Below are positions 1-9,598 of a stretch of 51,329 nucleotides of DNA, piece by piece. Origin of the DNA: Gammaproteobacteria bacterium (lineage in GTDB: Bacteria > Pseudomonadota > Gammaproteobacteria > Pseudomonadales > Azotimanducaceae). Both the position numbers and the translations under genes were made by a program. The DNA is taken from NCBI GenBank assembly GCA_009846005.1, contig VXYL01000052.1, forward strand, positions 1-51,329, written 5' to 3'. The notes under the pieces were generated by a model. That model was not told the origin of the DNA. It worked only from the letters and a program-made list of their open reading frames with translations, and made no database searches. Position 1 is the first letter of the stretch. Each line of letters opens with the position of its first letter.

Positions 1-2
1 GG

Positions 3-47
3 GACGGCGACGGGGACGGCGACGGGGACGGCGACGGAGACGGCGAC
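3..47 (+). repeat. 12-bp tandem repeat encoding Asp-Gly
   Basis: Units of GACGGCGACGGG repeat from base 3 (3-14, 15-26, 27-38 with one change, 39-47 partial) and encode alternating Asp and Gly. The array runs off the window edge, so its full length is unknown. It is a coding repeat of the flanking surface protein and is likely to vary in copy number. Confidence 0.85.
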
Positions 48-2084
48 CAGGGCGGCCGTGGCGACCAGGGTGGGAACCGTTCGCCGCAGACGGCGCAGAA
101 GCTCGAAGCCCAGACGGTTGCCGCGGGCGCCACCCTGACGCTGGACATCGCGGCCGCCTTCCGTGATCCGGACCGAGACGGCCTGAACTACGAGGCATCG
201 TCGTCGGACGCGACGGTGGCGGCGGTGGAGTTGGACGGCACCGTCCTGACCGTGCACGGCTTGGTGCGCGGTGCGGCGGAGGTCACCGTGACTGCGGCGG
301 ACGGAAAGGGCGGAACGGTTTCGCAGACGTTCGCGGTGACAGTGACAGGTCCCGAGGTCGTGTGGTTCCTACCGTCGGCGTCGGACTCCTTGCGGGAGGG
401 CTTCGTGCGCGTGGTGAACCACTCGGAAGAGACCGGCGAAGTGGCGGTGACGGCGACCGACGACGGTGGCCAGGCATACGGGCCGCTGACGCTGGTGCTT
501 GGCGCGCGGCAGGTCGCGCACTTCAACTCCGACGATCTGGAGACGGGTAGCCCCGCCAAGGGCCTCGCCGGGAGTACGGGTCCGGGCACAGGAGACTGGC
601 GGCTGGAACTATCGAGCGCGACCCTTGACATCGAAGCACTGGCGTACGTGCGCACGCGCGACGGGTTCGTGACGGCGGTCAGTGCCACCGCACCGGCCCG
701 CGTCGACGGTGTACGGGAGCTGGCGACCTTCAATCCGGGCAGCAACGTCGACCAAGTGAGCATGTTGCGGCTCGTGAATCCGAACGCCGAGGACGCGGAA
801 GCGACGGTCTCGGGCGTGGACGATCTCGGCGACTCGGCCGACGTGCCCGTTCGGTTGACGGTCCCGGCAAGGACCGCATGCACGGTGGATGCCGCGCAGC
901 TGGAGTCCGGCGTCGGACTGGCTTGCGGAGCGTCGCAGTCCGGCTTTGGCGACGGTGCCGGACAGTGGCGCTTGACGGTGGACTCGGCACAGCCGCTCGT
1001 GACGCTCGGCCTGTTGTCGAGTCCGACCGGACTCCTCGCGAATCTGTCCGAGGCGGGTGCTGCGGAGCCGGATGGGACGCGACGCGTGCATCTGTTCCCG
1101 GCGGCCTCAGACCCAACAGGACGGCAGGGGTTCGTGCGGGTGGTGAACCGTTCGAACCGGGCCGGGGAGGTACGCATCGCGGCATTCGACGACACCGATG
1201 GGCAGTACGAGACACTCGTGCTGGCGCTCGCGACGGACGCGGCGGCGCACCTCGACTCCGACGACCTGGAGCTCGGCAACCAGGCTAAGGGGCTGGTCGG
1301 CCGCACAGGGTCCGGCACGGGCACATGGCGGCTCGACCTCTCCAGCGCGAACATCGAGTTCGACGCCCTGGCCTACGTGCGCACGGCGGACGGATTCCTG
1401 ACGCCGATGCAAGCCATCGCGCCGAAGGCGGACCGGGTGCACAGGGTGGCGTTCTTCAATCCCGGGAGCAATGTGGAGCAGCAGAGCGTGCTGCGGCTGG
1501 CGAACCCGGGAGCGAGCGATGTGCAGGTGCAGATAACCGGAACCGACGACCTAGGGGTGCGCCCCGGTACGACGGTGCGGCTGACGGTCACCGCCAGCGC
1601 CGCGCTGGAGCTGACGGCAGCGGAGCTGGAGTCCGGCGAGGCCGATGCGATCGCCTCGGGGGCGCTTGGCGATGGCACCGGCAAATGGCGGCTGCGCATC
1701 GAGGCGGACCAGGACATCGCGGCAATGAGCCTGCTGTCAACCCCGGATGGGCGCTTGGCGAACCTGTCGCGGGCGGACGGGACGCGAGGGTTCGAACGCA
1801 CGCCGGCGGCACTCCTGCCACCCCCGGCCCAGGCATCGCTCACGAGCCCGGGTGCGCGCCGGCTACGCGGCCGTTGGAGCGCGGTGTCGGGTGCCCGCTA
1901 CGATGTCGACCTACTGCGCGACGGAGTCACATACAGGGACCGCTCGTTGCGGCGCTCGACGCGGACCTCGTTCGACTGGTCAAGCCTCTCCTCCGGAACC
2001 TACGCAATCCGCGTTCGCTCTGTGAACGAGGACGGCAACCCGGGGACATGGGGCCGGACCTCGGCCGAAGTGGTACTGGACTGA
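3..2084 (+). CDS. Large repetitive surface/secreted protein, C-terminal part (5' end outside window)
   Basis: The frame is open from the window edge to TGA at 2082-2084, giving 693 visible residues without a start. It begins with an acidic Asp-Gly run (residues 1-15, DGDGDG type, as in calcium-binding linkers). A cadherin/Ig-like domain follows (about 28-115; the segment AADGKGGTVSQTFAVTVTG is typical). Then come two long tandem repeats, about 120-355 and 361-595. Each has FVRVVN, DSDDLE or NSDDLE, a GTG.WRL.LSSA stretch, YVRT.DGF and FNPGSNV. The last 90 residues (PPPAQASLTSPGARRLRGRW ... GTWGRTSAEVVLD) look like a fibronectin-III-like domain. The repeats are probably extracellular beta domains, but I do not recognise the family. 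Function is unknown; adhesion or matrix binding is only a guess. Confidence 0.8.
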   Translation, partial: DGDGDGDGDGDGDGDQGGRGDQGGNRSPQTAQKLEAQTVAAGATLTLDIAAAFRDPDRDGLNYEASSSDATVAAVELDGTVLTVHGLVRGAAEVTVTAADGKGGTVSQTFAVTVTGPEVVWFLPSASDSLREGFVRVVNHSEETGEVAVTATDDGGQAYGPLTLVLGARQVAHFNSDDLETGSPAKGLAGSTGPGTGDWRLELSSATLDIEALAYVRTRDGFVTAVSATAPARVDGVRELATFNPGSNVDQVSMLRLVNPNAEDAEATVSGVDDLGDSADVPVRLTVPARTACTVDAAQLESGVGLACGASQSGFGDGAGQWRLTVDSAQPLVTLGLLSSPTGLLANLSEAGAAEPDGTRRVHLFPAASDPTGRQGFVRVVNRSNRAGEVRIAAFDDTDGQYETLVLALATDAAAHLDSDDLELGNQAKGLVGRTGSGTGTWRLDLSSANIEFDALAYVRTADGFLTPMQAIAPKADRVHRVAFFNPGSNVEQQSVLRLANPGASDVQVQITGTDDLGVRPGTTVRLTVTASAALELTAAELESGEADAIASGALGDGTGKWRLRIEADQDIAAMSLLSTPDGRLANLSRADGTRGFERTPAALLPPPAQASLTSPGARRLRGRWSAVSGARYDVDLLRDGVTYRDRSLRRSTRTSFDWSSLSSGTYAIRVRSVNEDGNPGTWGRTSAEVVLD

Positions 2085-2121
2085 GAGTGAGAACCACGAC
2101 CGCAAACTTGCCCAGATCAAC

Positions 2122-2150
2122 TTGCGCCCAACTGTCGCGGCCATGACAAT
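2122..2150 (+). promoter_or_regulatory. Candidate sigma70-type promoter before the DsbD-TlpA gene
   Basis: TTGCGC at 2122-2127 and GACAAT at 2145-2150 are separated by 17 bases, in the gap after the surface-protein gene. The -10 box matches 4 of 6 and the -35 box is weak. It sits about 55 bases before the chosen start codon. Confidence 0.3.
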
Positions 2151-2204
2151 CCCACGATCACATACATGCCGAGAGGCCCGGTGACCAATCGGTCCGGTCA
2201 TGCA

Positions 2205-5200
2205 ATGACACCTAGATTCAAACGCTTATCGATCTGCGCCGTCATGGCGATACTGGCGACGCAATACGTCCTTGTGTCGGCGGCGGAACGGCGCACGGAA
2301 TACTCCACCGTCGACCTGATCGCCGAAGCCGCGAGCCTGCCGACGGATGGCGGAGCCGTCACTCTCGGCATCTACCTGAAACCGGATCCCAAGTGGCACG
2401 CGTACTGGATCAATCCGGGCGATGCGGGCAAGGAAGTGTCGATCCGCTGGTCGTTGCCCGAGGGTTTCGACGCGGGCGAGCTTCAGTATCCCGCGCCGCA
2501 CGTCATTCCCTTCGATATCTTCAACACCTACGGGTTCGACGAAGCCATCCTCCTGCTCGCGGACATCACGGTGCCGGCCCTCGACGCGGCCGGCGATGTC
2601 GAGTTGAAGGGCCGCGCCAGTTGGGTCGTCTGCGACGACGAGCTTTGCGTTCCCGAGCGGGCCGAGTTGTCGATCACCCTGCCCGCGGGCGACGGTGGCA
2701 TCGATCCCGACAACGCGCCGCGTTTCGAGGCGGCACGCGCGAAGCAGCCGAAAGCCGTCGATTGGCCGGCACGATTCGAGGTCGTCGATGGCAACGTCAA
2801 CATCGGTGTCGCCCTGCCCCATGCGGCGATGGAGCCGTACCTGTTCGTTGCCACCAAGCGCTTGGTTCGCTACGACGAACAGTCGAGCGCCGAGACGCCG
2901 TTCGGGCTGCAATTCTCTGCGGCGGCCGGGACCAAGGCGGATCGGATCGAGGGGACCAAGGCCGTATTGAGCTATCGCGACGCGGACGGTGCGGACCGCA
3001 GCGTGCTGCTCGACATCGCCAGGTCGGATGGCGCGCTTGGGGATGCAATGGCGGCCGCGGGACCGGTCTCGTCGGGCGGCGCCGGAAACGTCGGCGGAAT
3101 GGGTGGCATCGAGACCGCCGGCATGGGACTCGTCACGGCGATCTTCTTCGGTCTGCTCGGCGGGATCATCCTGAACCTGATGCCCTGCGTGTTTCCCATC
3201 CTCAGCATGAAGGCGCTCGGCCTCGTGGAACTGTCCGGCGCGGATCGCAAGACGGCCCGATCGAGCGGCGTCTACTACACAGTGGGCATTCTCGCCGCCT
3301 TCGCCGCCATCGCCATCGCGTTGATCGTCTTGAGGGAGGCCGGTAGCGCCGCAGGCTGGGGCTTCCAGATGCAGTCGCCGCTGGTCAACCTGGGCTTGGG
3401 CCTGCTGATGGTCGCCATCGCGTTGAACCTGGCCGGCGTGTACGAGTTCGGCCTGCGCTTCATGGGCCTTGGCCAGTCGTTGACCACCGACGGTTCCAGC
3501 GGCGAACGCAAGAAGGCGTTCTTCACGGGATTGCTGGCGGTCGTCGTCGCTACACCCTGTACCGCTCCTTTCATGGCAGGGGCACTGGGCTACGCGTTGG
3601 CGCAACCCGCTGCGGTGGCCCTGGCGGTGTTCCTCGCGCTGGGTCTGGGGCTCGCGCTGCCGTACCTGTTGCTGTCGTTCGCACCGGGCCTCGGGCGGAT
3701 ATTGCCCACGCCGGGACCGTGGATGGCGAAGCTGCGGGGGGTGCTTGCATTTCCGATGCTGCTGACAGCGCTGTGGCTGTTCTGGATCGTCGGCCGCCAG
3801 CTTGGCGCGTCGTCCATGGCCGTCGCCCTGCTCGCAGCACTTTCGCTCGCGTTCGCGCTATGGGCCTACGGCCAGGCCGCCGGTGCCAAACGGCGACCGG
3901 CGTGGCACGTCACGGCTCTCGCCGGGCTCGTTGCGTGCGTTGTCGCCAGCGTCAGCGTAGAGGACTACCGCGTCGAACCCCAACTGGCCAGCGATGCCTC
4001 GGCCGGCATGCTCGGCAAGCTGGAGCTCGAGAATTTCAATCCCGATCGGGTTCTCGGCTATATCGGCGAGGGGCAACCGGTCTTCGTCTATTTCACCGCC
4101 GACTGGTGCCTGAGCTGCAAGGCCAACGAACGGGCCGCCCTGGCGACGGACGCGGTGGGCGACGCGATGAACGAACGCGGCATCAAGGTCGTGGAAGCCG
4201 ATTGGACATCGGAAGACCCGAAAATCACCGAATGGCTCGAGAAGTACGACCGCGTGGGTGTGCCGCTATACCTTTATTTCCCGACCGGGTCGACGGCCGA
4301 GACCGCCGCGGTGCTTCCGCAGCTTCTGCTGCCCCAGATCGTCATCGACGCCATCGACGCCGCCGACAACGCGGCCACGGTAGCGCTCGCGGACTACGGG
4401 CCCCTGCAGACATACCTCGATCTTGACAAGGTGTGGCACGAAATCGAGGACGAGATCCGAGCATCGGACGATTCCAAAGAGGAGAAGGACCGGCGCCGGG
4501 AGGAAGAGCGCGGTCCCCATCCCGACATCGCGCCGGCGACCGCGGCGGCGAAGGCAATTGTCGCCTTGGAAGGTGAACACGAACGAACCGTGGATGCGGC
4601 CGTGTTTCTCGTCGAACAGACGGCCAACGCCGACGACATGGAAATCGGCGCCTTGGCGCTCATGCAACACGCGCCCGACCACGAGGACTGGCCGCTTTTG
4701 CTGTGGAATCTCGACTTCCGCGCCGACCCGGGCGAGAAGGAAAGTATCGACGCGCTCTTCGATTCGATCGCGAAGGACGCGTCGGACCCGGTCCACCGTG
4801 CTGCCGCCCGGTACTTCCTGGCATCGCGCAAAATGCGCCAGGTCAACGACATCAAGACGGCACCCGAGGACCGGGAACGCTACCGCGACGCAGCTTTCGC
4901 CCTCGCCGAGGGACTGAGCACGGGCGTCGCAGACGAACCCTTCAAGACGCGGCGGGACCGCGAACCCCTCACCTTGGCCGAAGCCGAGAGGAACCTGCTC
5001 AACAGCTTCAAGTTCGCAGTGGGCGGCACCTTGCCCGACGTAACCGCAGTGCGCCTGGACGGCACCGAGGAGAGCTTCTCCGCTTACGCCAACGAGGTCG
5101 TGCTGCTCGACTTCTGGGCGACCTGGTGCGGTCCGTGCGTCAAGTCGCTGCCCGCCCTGCGCGAGTTGGACGAGTCGCTACCGGATGATGGCTTCGAGAT

Positions 5201-5441
5201 CCTCTCGATCAGCGTCGACGACCGACTCGACACGGTCACCGAATTCCAGGTGGATGAGCCGATGCCGTGGGCGAACTGGCACGTCGGCCCGAAGAGCGAG
5301 ATTTTGAGGACCTGGGTAGTTCGCGGCTATCCAACATACCTGTTGGTGGACGCCGACGGCATCGTCCGTGCCAGGACCCACGACCTGGACGACGATCTGA
5401 CGGCGCTGATCGAACGCACCGTCAACGGAATGGCCGGCTAG
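2205..5441 (+). CDS. dsbD: DsbD/ScsB-type protein-disulfide reductase fused to a C-terminal TlpA-like thioredoxin
   Basis: This protein should carry electrons across the inner membrane to periplasmic disulfides. The start ATG at 2205 gives a clear signal peptide (MTPRFKRLSICAVMAILA...); ATG 2166 or GTG 2181 are alternatives. Domains, numbered from 2205: periplasmic DsbD-N-like domain (about 30-170) with C143 and C148 in VCDDELCVP; CcdA-like membrane region with C328 (LMPCVFP) and C452 (TPCTAPF); thioredoxin domain with WCLSC (C635, C638). After an Arg/Glu-rich linker and a helical region comes a second thioredoxin of TlpA type with WCGPC (C975, C978). At 1078 residues it is nearly twice a normal DsbD because of this extra C-terminal part. 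It ends 26 bases before yejB. Its position in the TTQ block suggests a role in forming the Cys-rich light chain, which is inference. Confidence 0.9.
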   Translation: MTPRFKRLSICAVMAILATQYVLVSAAERRTEYSTVDLIAEAASLPTDGGAVTLGIYLKPDPKWHAYWINPGDAGKEVSIRWSLPEGFDAGELQYPAPHVIPFDIFNTYGFDEAILLLADITVPALDAAGDVELKGRASWVVCDDELCVPERAELSITLPAGDGGIDPDNAPRFEAARAKQPKAVDWPARFEVVDGNVNIGVALPHAAMEPYLFVATKRLVRYDEQSSAETPFGLQFSAAAGTKADRIEGTKAVLSYRDADGADRSVLLDIARSDGALGDAMAAAGPVSSGGAGNVGGMGGIETAGMGLVTAIFFGLLGGIILNLMPCVFPILSMKALGLVELSGADRKTARSSGVYYTVGILAAFAAIAIALIVLREAGSAAGWGFQMQSPLVNLGLGLLMVAIALNLAGVYEFGLRFMGLGQSLTTDGSSGERKKAFFTGLLAVVVATPCTAPFMAGALGYALAQPAAVALAVFLALGLGLALPYLLLSFAPGLGRILPTPGPWMAKLRGVLAFPMLLTALWLFWIVGRQLGASSMAVALLAALSLAFALWAYGQAAGAKRRPAWHVTALAGLVACVVASVSVEDYRVEPQLASDASAGMLGKLELENFNPDRVLGYIGEGQPVFVYFTADWCLSCKANERAALATDAVGDAMNERGIKVVEADWTSEDPKITEWLEKYDRVGVPLYLYFPTGSTAETAAVLPQLLLPQIVIDAIDAADNAATVALADYGPLQTYLDLDKVWHEIEDEIRASDDSKEEKDRRREEERGPHPDIAPATAAAKAIVALEGEHERTVDAAVFLVEQTANADDMEIGALALMQHAPDHEDWPLLLWNLDFRADPGEKESIDALFDSIAKDASDPVHRAAARYFLASRKMRQVNDIKTAPEDRERYRDAAFALAEGLSTGVADEPFKTRRDREPLTLAEAERNLLNSFKFAVGGTLPDVTAVRLDGTEESFSAYANEVVLLDFWATWCGPCVKSLPALRELDESLPDDGFEILSISVDDRLDTVTEFQVDEPMPWANWHVGPKSEILRTWVVRGYPTYLLVDADGIVRARTHDLDDDLTALIERTVNGMAG

Positions 5442-5467
5442 CTGCCTTCGGCTGGGCGGCGAGGACG

Positions 5468-6514
5468 ATGACCAGCTACTTCATCCGCCGTTTCCTGCTC
5501 ATCATCCCGACGTTCATCGGCGTCACCATTCTCGTGTTCACGCTCACCCGCCTCGTGCCGGGGGGGCCCATCGAGCGGATGCTGAGCGAAGCGGCGCAGG
5601 CGGGAGCAGGCGAGACCAGCACGATTTCGGACTACGACGGCCGCGGCGGCAGCATGCTCTCGGACGAGCAACTCGAGGACCTGAAGGCATATTACGGGTT
5701 CGACAAGCCGGTGATCGTCGGCTACTTCGAGTGGCTCGGCAAGGTGCTCGTCCTCGACTTGGGCCGCTCCACACGCTACAACGACCCGGTCTGGGAGACC
5801 ATCCGCGACCGCCTTCCGATATCGATCTTCTACGGCGTCTGTACGCTGATCATCACCTACGGCGTGTGCATACCGCTCGGCATCTTCAAGGCGATACGCC
5901 ACAAGTCGGTCTTCGACAACCTGACCTCGGCCGTCGTCTTCGCGGGTTACGCCATACCGAGCTATGTCGTGGCGATCTTCCTGTTGACGGCTTTCGCCGC
6001 CAATCTTGAATGGTTTCCCCTGGGCGGCTTCGTGAGCGACGACTTTGCCGACTTCACGCTGATGGAGAAGATTGCGGACCTGTTCGATCACGCCGCCCTG
6101 CCCCTGATCGCCTACGTCGCGGGCTCCTTTGCCTTCACCACCATGCTGATGAAAAACTCGCTGATGGACAACCTCGCCGCCGAGTACGTGCGCACCGCCG
6201 TCGCCAAGGGACTGGACTTCAGGGGCGCGATCTTCGGGCACGCATTCCGCAACAGCCTCATTCCCATCGCCACCTCGTTCGGGAACAACATCACGCTGAT
6301 CATCACGGGTTCGTTTCTCATCGAGAAGATCTTCAATATCGACGGCTTCGGGCTGCTCGGCTTCGAGTCCCTCGTGGAGCGCGATTATCCGGTGGTGATG
6401 GGCATTCTCGTGATCTCGGCCCTCCTGTTCCTGATCGGCAACATCCTCTCCGACATCTGCGTCGCGATCGTCGACCCCCGGGTCAAATTCGGCAGCGGGG
6501 AGTCCGGCCAATGA
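5468..6514 (+). CDS. yejB: ABC importer permease, YejB-like (peptide/microcin C type)
   Basis: Inner-membrane subunit of a peptide-type ABC importer, 348 residues. The start MTSYFIRRFLLIIPTFIGVT is the classic first helix of the DppB/YejB family, followed by TRLVPGGPIERM. The long periplasmic stretch with DEQLEDLKAYYGFDKP is typical of YejB. The EAA loop that contacts the ATPase is near EYVRTAVAKGLDFRGAIFGH. The stop codon overlaps the next start as ATGA at 6511-6514, so both permeases are probably translated together. The family imports peptides or peptide-like compounds; the substrate here cannot be read from sequence. Confidence 0.92.
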   Translation: MTSYFIRRFLLIIPTFIGVTILVFTLTRLVPGGPIERMLSEAAQAGAGETSTISDYDGRGGSMLSDEQLEDLKAYYGFDKPVIVGYFEWLGKVLVLDLGRSTRYNDPVWETIRDRLPISIFYGVCTLIITYGVCIPLGIFKAIRHKSVFDNLTSAVVFAGYAIPSYVVAIFLLTAFAANLEWFPLGGFVSDDFADFTLMEKIADLFDHAALPLIAYVAGSFAFTTMLMKNSLMDNLAAEYVRTAVAKGLDFRGAIFGHAFRNSLIPIATSFGNNITLIITGSFLIEKIFNIDGFGLLGFESLVERDYPVVMGILVISALLFLIGNILSDICVAIVDPRVKFGSGESGQ

Positions 6515-7590
6515 ACGCCGTGCTAGCCCGCCTGAAGGAGAAACTCGCGCTCGACCCGCTCACCGTCAAGCAGTTCAAGCGGTTCCGGTCCATAAAGCGG
6601 GGCTACTACTCGGCCGTCGTTCTCGGAGTAATGATCGCGCTGTCCTTCGGCGCCGAGCTTCTCGTGAACAGCCGTGCTCTCGTCGTCTCCTACCAGGGAG
6701 AGCTTTTCTTCCCGACCTACGGCGACATCATTCCGGGCCGGACGTTCGGTCTCGACTACGACTACGAGACAGACTATCGGGAACTCGACCGCCTTCTCGA
6801 AGAACGTGGCGGCGCCGAGGGCTGGGTCCTGATGCCACCCGTACCGTACGACGCGCTGGAGAACGACTTGAGGGCCGGGGTGTACCCGCCCTACCCACCG
6901 TCCGTCGAGAGTGGACACTATCTCGGCACGGACTCGACCGGCCGCGACGTGCTGGCCCGGTTGATCTACGGCTTCCGCATTGCCTTCGCGTTTTCGTTCC
7001 TGCTGCTGCTCTGCAACTACCTGATCGGGATTGCCGTGGGCTGCGCCATGGGATTCTGGGGCGGCCTGTTCGACCTGATCTTCCAACGGGTGATTGAGAT
7101 CTGGAACATGGTGCCAACGCTCTACGTCATCATGATCGTCGCGAGCATCGTCGTCCCGACCTTCTGGACCCTGGCCGCCGTGATGGTGCTCTTCGGCTGG
7201 ACCGCGATGACCTGGAACATGCGCACATCCACCTACAAGGAGAAGTCTAGGGAGTACGTGCTTGCGGCACGGGCGCTAGGCGCATCGAACCCGCGCATGA
7301 TCGGCAGCCACGTCATCCCCAACACGATCTCGGTTATCGTGACCTTCATCCCGTTCTCCATCGCCGGCGGAATCACCTTGTTGACGGCGCTGGACTACCT
7401 GGGCTTCGGCCTTCCGCCGCCAACTCCGAGTTGGGGCGAACTTCTATCCCAGGGGACGAGCAATCTCGGATCGCCGTGGATCGTGTATTCGGTCGTCACC
7501 GCCATCGGCCTGGTACTGGTGATGGTGAACTATATCGGCGAGGCGATCCGTGAAGCGTTCGACCCCAAGAAGTTCACGTACTACGAGTAG
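6511..7590 (+). CDS. yejE: ABC importer permease, YejE-like
   Basis: Second permease of the importer, 359 residues, starting at the ATGA overlap with yejB. An N-terminal cytoplasmic stretch with KQFKRFRSIKRGYYS leads into the first helix. The long first periplasmic region (FPTYGDIIPGRTFGLDYDYE) and the GTDSTGRDVLARLIYGFR motif are hallmarks of YejE/DppC proteins. The EAA loop is EYVLAARALGASNPRMIGSH. The C-terminus FDPKKFTYYE is usual for YejE. The lipoprotein gene follows after 9 bases. Confidence 0.92.
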   Translation: MNAVLARLKEKLALDPLTVKQFKRFRSIKRGYYSAVVLGVMIALSFGAELLVNSRALVVSYQGELFFPTYGDIIPGRTFGLDYDYETDYRELDRLLEERGGAEGWVLMPPVPYDALENDLRAGVYPPYPPSVESGHYLGTDSTGRDVLARLIYGFRIAFAFSFLLLLCNYLIGIAVGCAMGFWGGLFDLIFQRVIEIWNMVPTLYVIMIVASIVVPTFWTLAAVMVLFGWTAMTWNMRTSTYKEKSREYVLAARALGASNPRMIGSHVIPNTISVIVTFIPFSIAGGITLLTALDYLGFGLPPPTPSWGELLSQGTSNLGSPWIVYSVVTAIGLVLVMVNYIGEAIREAFDPKKFTYYE

Positions 7591-7599
7591 GGAGGCGAC

Positions 7600-9594
7600 A
7601 TGGGCAAAGCAGCAGGAGATCGACATCGTTCGGGCGAGAACAAGGGGCGCCTCTACGGGTGGTGGCGCGGCTCGTGCAGCGCGCAGGCCGGTGTCGTCGT
7701 CGGGATGCTCCTCGTCGTGGGATGCGGCACCGAAACGCCGGCGGTCTTCCAAGCCCCGGTCGAGTCCGAGCAGGCACCCGTGCGAACCGGCGTCGTACTG
7801 CCGCCCGTCGAGGTGCAGGAAGGCGACGGCCTGCCCGGAATCCTCCCCGACGATCTCGTCTGGCTGACCAACGAAGACGATCCCGTCTACGCCTCGCCAC
7901 AGGCCAAGCGCGGGGGCACGCTACGTACAACGATCATTAGCTTTCCGCTCACCCTGCGCCGCGTAGGCCCGGACTCCAACGGATCGTTCGCGGGCTATAT
8001 CCGCCCCAACCAGTTCGGCCCGGTCGCACTCCATCCGCAAACACGGCGGGCAATCCCCGCGCTCGCCACGCATTGGGCCTTCGGCGCGGACGGACGCAGC
8101 ATCTACTACAAGCTGAACCCCGAAGCCCGCTGGTCCGACGGTGTGCCGGTCACCGCGGACGACTTCGTCTACGCGGTCCAGTTCATGCGTTCGAAGGAGA
8201 TCGTCGCGCCCTGGTACAACAACTTCTACACCGAGCGCATCCGGGACGTGAAGCGCTACGACGATCTCACCTACGGCATCCAAGGCGCGAGCCCCATGCC
8301 CGGGACCGAGATGCACGCCACCTACGCGTTCGGCCCCCAACCCAGGCACTTCCACGTTCTCACCGACGACTGGGTCGCCGAGTTCAACTGGAAAATCGAG
8401 CCCAACACGGGCCCCTACGAGATCACCCAGGTCCGCAAGGGCAAGTACATTGTCATGGAGCGAAAGGACGACTGGTGGGGAGACGATCTCAAGTACTTCA
8501 AGCATCGGTTCAATCCGGACAGGATCCACACGAAAGTGATCAGGGACAACAACGTGGCTTTCCAGCACTTCCTGAAGGGCGAGTTGGACACGTTCGGCCT
8601 GACGCTCCCCGTCTACTGGCACGACAAGGCCACCGGAGTGGCGTTCGACAAGGGCTATATCGCCAAGTACTGGTTCTACAGCGAAATCCCCGCTGCGTCC
8701 GGCATGTACCTCAACTCGGAAGATCCACTGCTCGCCGACGAACGCATCCGTTTCGGCCTGGCGCATTCGATGAACTTCGACCGCGTCATCGAGACCGTGC
8801 TGCGCGGCGACTACGAACGTCTGCCGACGTTCCAGATCGGCTTCGGCGAGTACGACAACCACGACATCAAGGCGCGGGCGTTCGATCTCGAGAAAGCCGA
8901 CGCCCACTTCAACGCCGCCGGCTTCGATGTTCGGGGCGGTGACGGCATTCGCGTGCGCGAAGACGGCCAGCGGCTGTCCTTCAAGGTGACCTACGGGTGG
9001 CCCGATCACACGGAACGCCTGGTGGTCCTCCAGGAGGAGGCCAAGAAGGCCGGCGTGGAACTGAAGCTGGATCTGCTCGACAGCGCGGGTTCCTTCAAGA
9101 AGATGCGCGAGAAGAAACACCAGATCGCGTGGTCGGGGTGGGCGGCCGGCGGATTGTCCCCGGGCTACTGGGAACACTTCCACTCGGTGAATGCCGGCAA
9201 GCCCCAGACCAACAACCTGACCAACCACGCCAATCCGGAGATGGACCCGCTGATAATGGCCTACCGGGTCTCGCCGAGCCTCGAGGAGCGCGTGGCGCTG
9301 GCACGACGCCTAGAGCAGATGGTTCACGACTCCGGCGTCGTGATTCCGACCTTCCGGGTGCCCTACACCCGCGCGGGCGCGTGGCGCTGGGTCAAGCTGC
9401 CGGAATGGCTGGGCACACGCACCGCCGCCTCGCTGTTCAGTCCCTTCGCCGACACCGGCGGCTTCTCCGGAGGTGGTCTGTTCTGGATCGACGTCGACGA
9501 AAAACGGCGCATCCGCGAGGCCAAGGACGATGGCCGGGTGTTCGAACCCGTCACCATCGTCAACACCGACTACCGGCGCGAACAGGCGAGCTAA
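7600..9594 (+). CDS. Extracellular solute-binding lipoprotein, family 5 (YejA-like), copy 1
   Basis: Substrate-binding component of the importer, 664 residues. The ATG at 7600 follows a GGAGG ribosome site (7591-7595). A long hydrophilic N-terminus precedes the hydrophobic stretch, and the lipobox VVGC places the lipidated Cys at residue 42, so the protein is membrane-anchored. The family-5 core is clear: RGGTLR, FPLTLRRVGPDSNGSF, LNPEARWSDGVPVTADDFVY, NTGPYEI and MNFDRVIETVLRGDYERL. It is closely similar along its whole length to the next gene, so the two arose by tandem duplication. They may differ in substrate, or one may supply higher capacity. Confidence 0.92.
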   Translation: MGKAAGDRHRSGENKGRLYGWWRGSCSAQAGVVVGMLLVVGCGTETPAVFQAPVESEQAPVRTGVVLPPVEVQEGDGLPGILPDDLVWLTNEDDPVYASPQAKRGGTLRTTIISFPLTLRRVGPDSNGSFAGYIRPNQFGPVALHPQTRRAIPALATHWAFGADGRSIYYKLNPEARWSDGVPVTADDFVYAVQFMRSKEIVAPWYNNFYTERIRDVKRYDDLTYGIQGASPMPGTEMHATYAFGPQPRHFHVLTDDWVAEFNWKIEPNTGPYEITQVRKGKYIVMERKDDWWGDDLKYFKHRFNPDRIHTKVIRDNNVAFQHFLKGELDTFGLTLPVYWHDKATGVAFDKGYIAKYWFYSEIPAASGMYLNSEDPLLADERIRFGLAHSMNFDRVIETVLRGDYERLPTFQIGFGEYDNHDIKARAFDLEKADAHFNAAGFDVRGGDGIRVREDGQRLSFKVTYGWPDHTERLVVLQEEAKKAGVELKLDLLDSAGSFKKMREKKHQIAWSGWAAGGLSPGYWEHFHSVNAGKPQTNNLTNHANPEMDPLIMAYRVSPSLEERVALARRLEQMVHDSGVVIPTFRVPYTRAGAWRWVKLPEWLGTRTAASLFSPFADTGGFSGGGLFWIDVDEKRRIREAKDDGRVFEPVTIVNTDYRREQAS

Positions 9595-9598
9595 GGCC

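Noticed and set aside
1-50. Short direct repeats, considered as a CRISPR or noncoding satellite
   Set aside because: The units are 12 bases without spacers and encode Asp-Gly in the frame of the surface protein.
2226-3605. 459-codon open frame on the - strand
   Set aside because: It lies opposite the DsbD domain with its conserved Cys, and has low-complexity composition.
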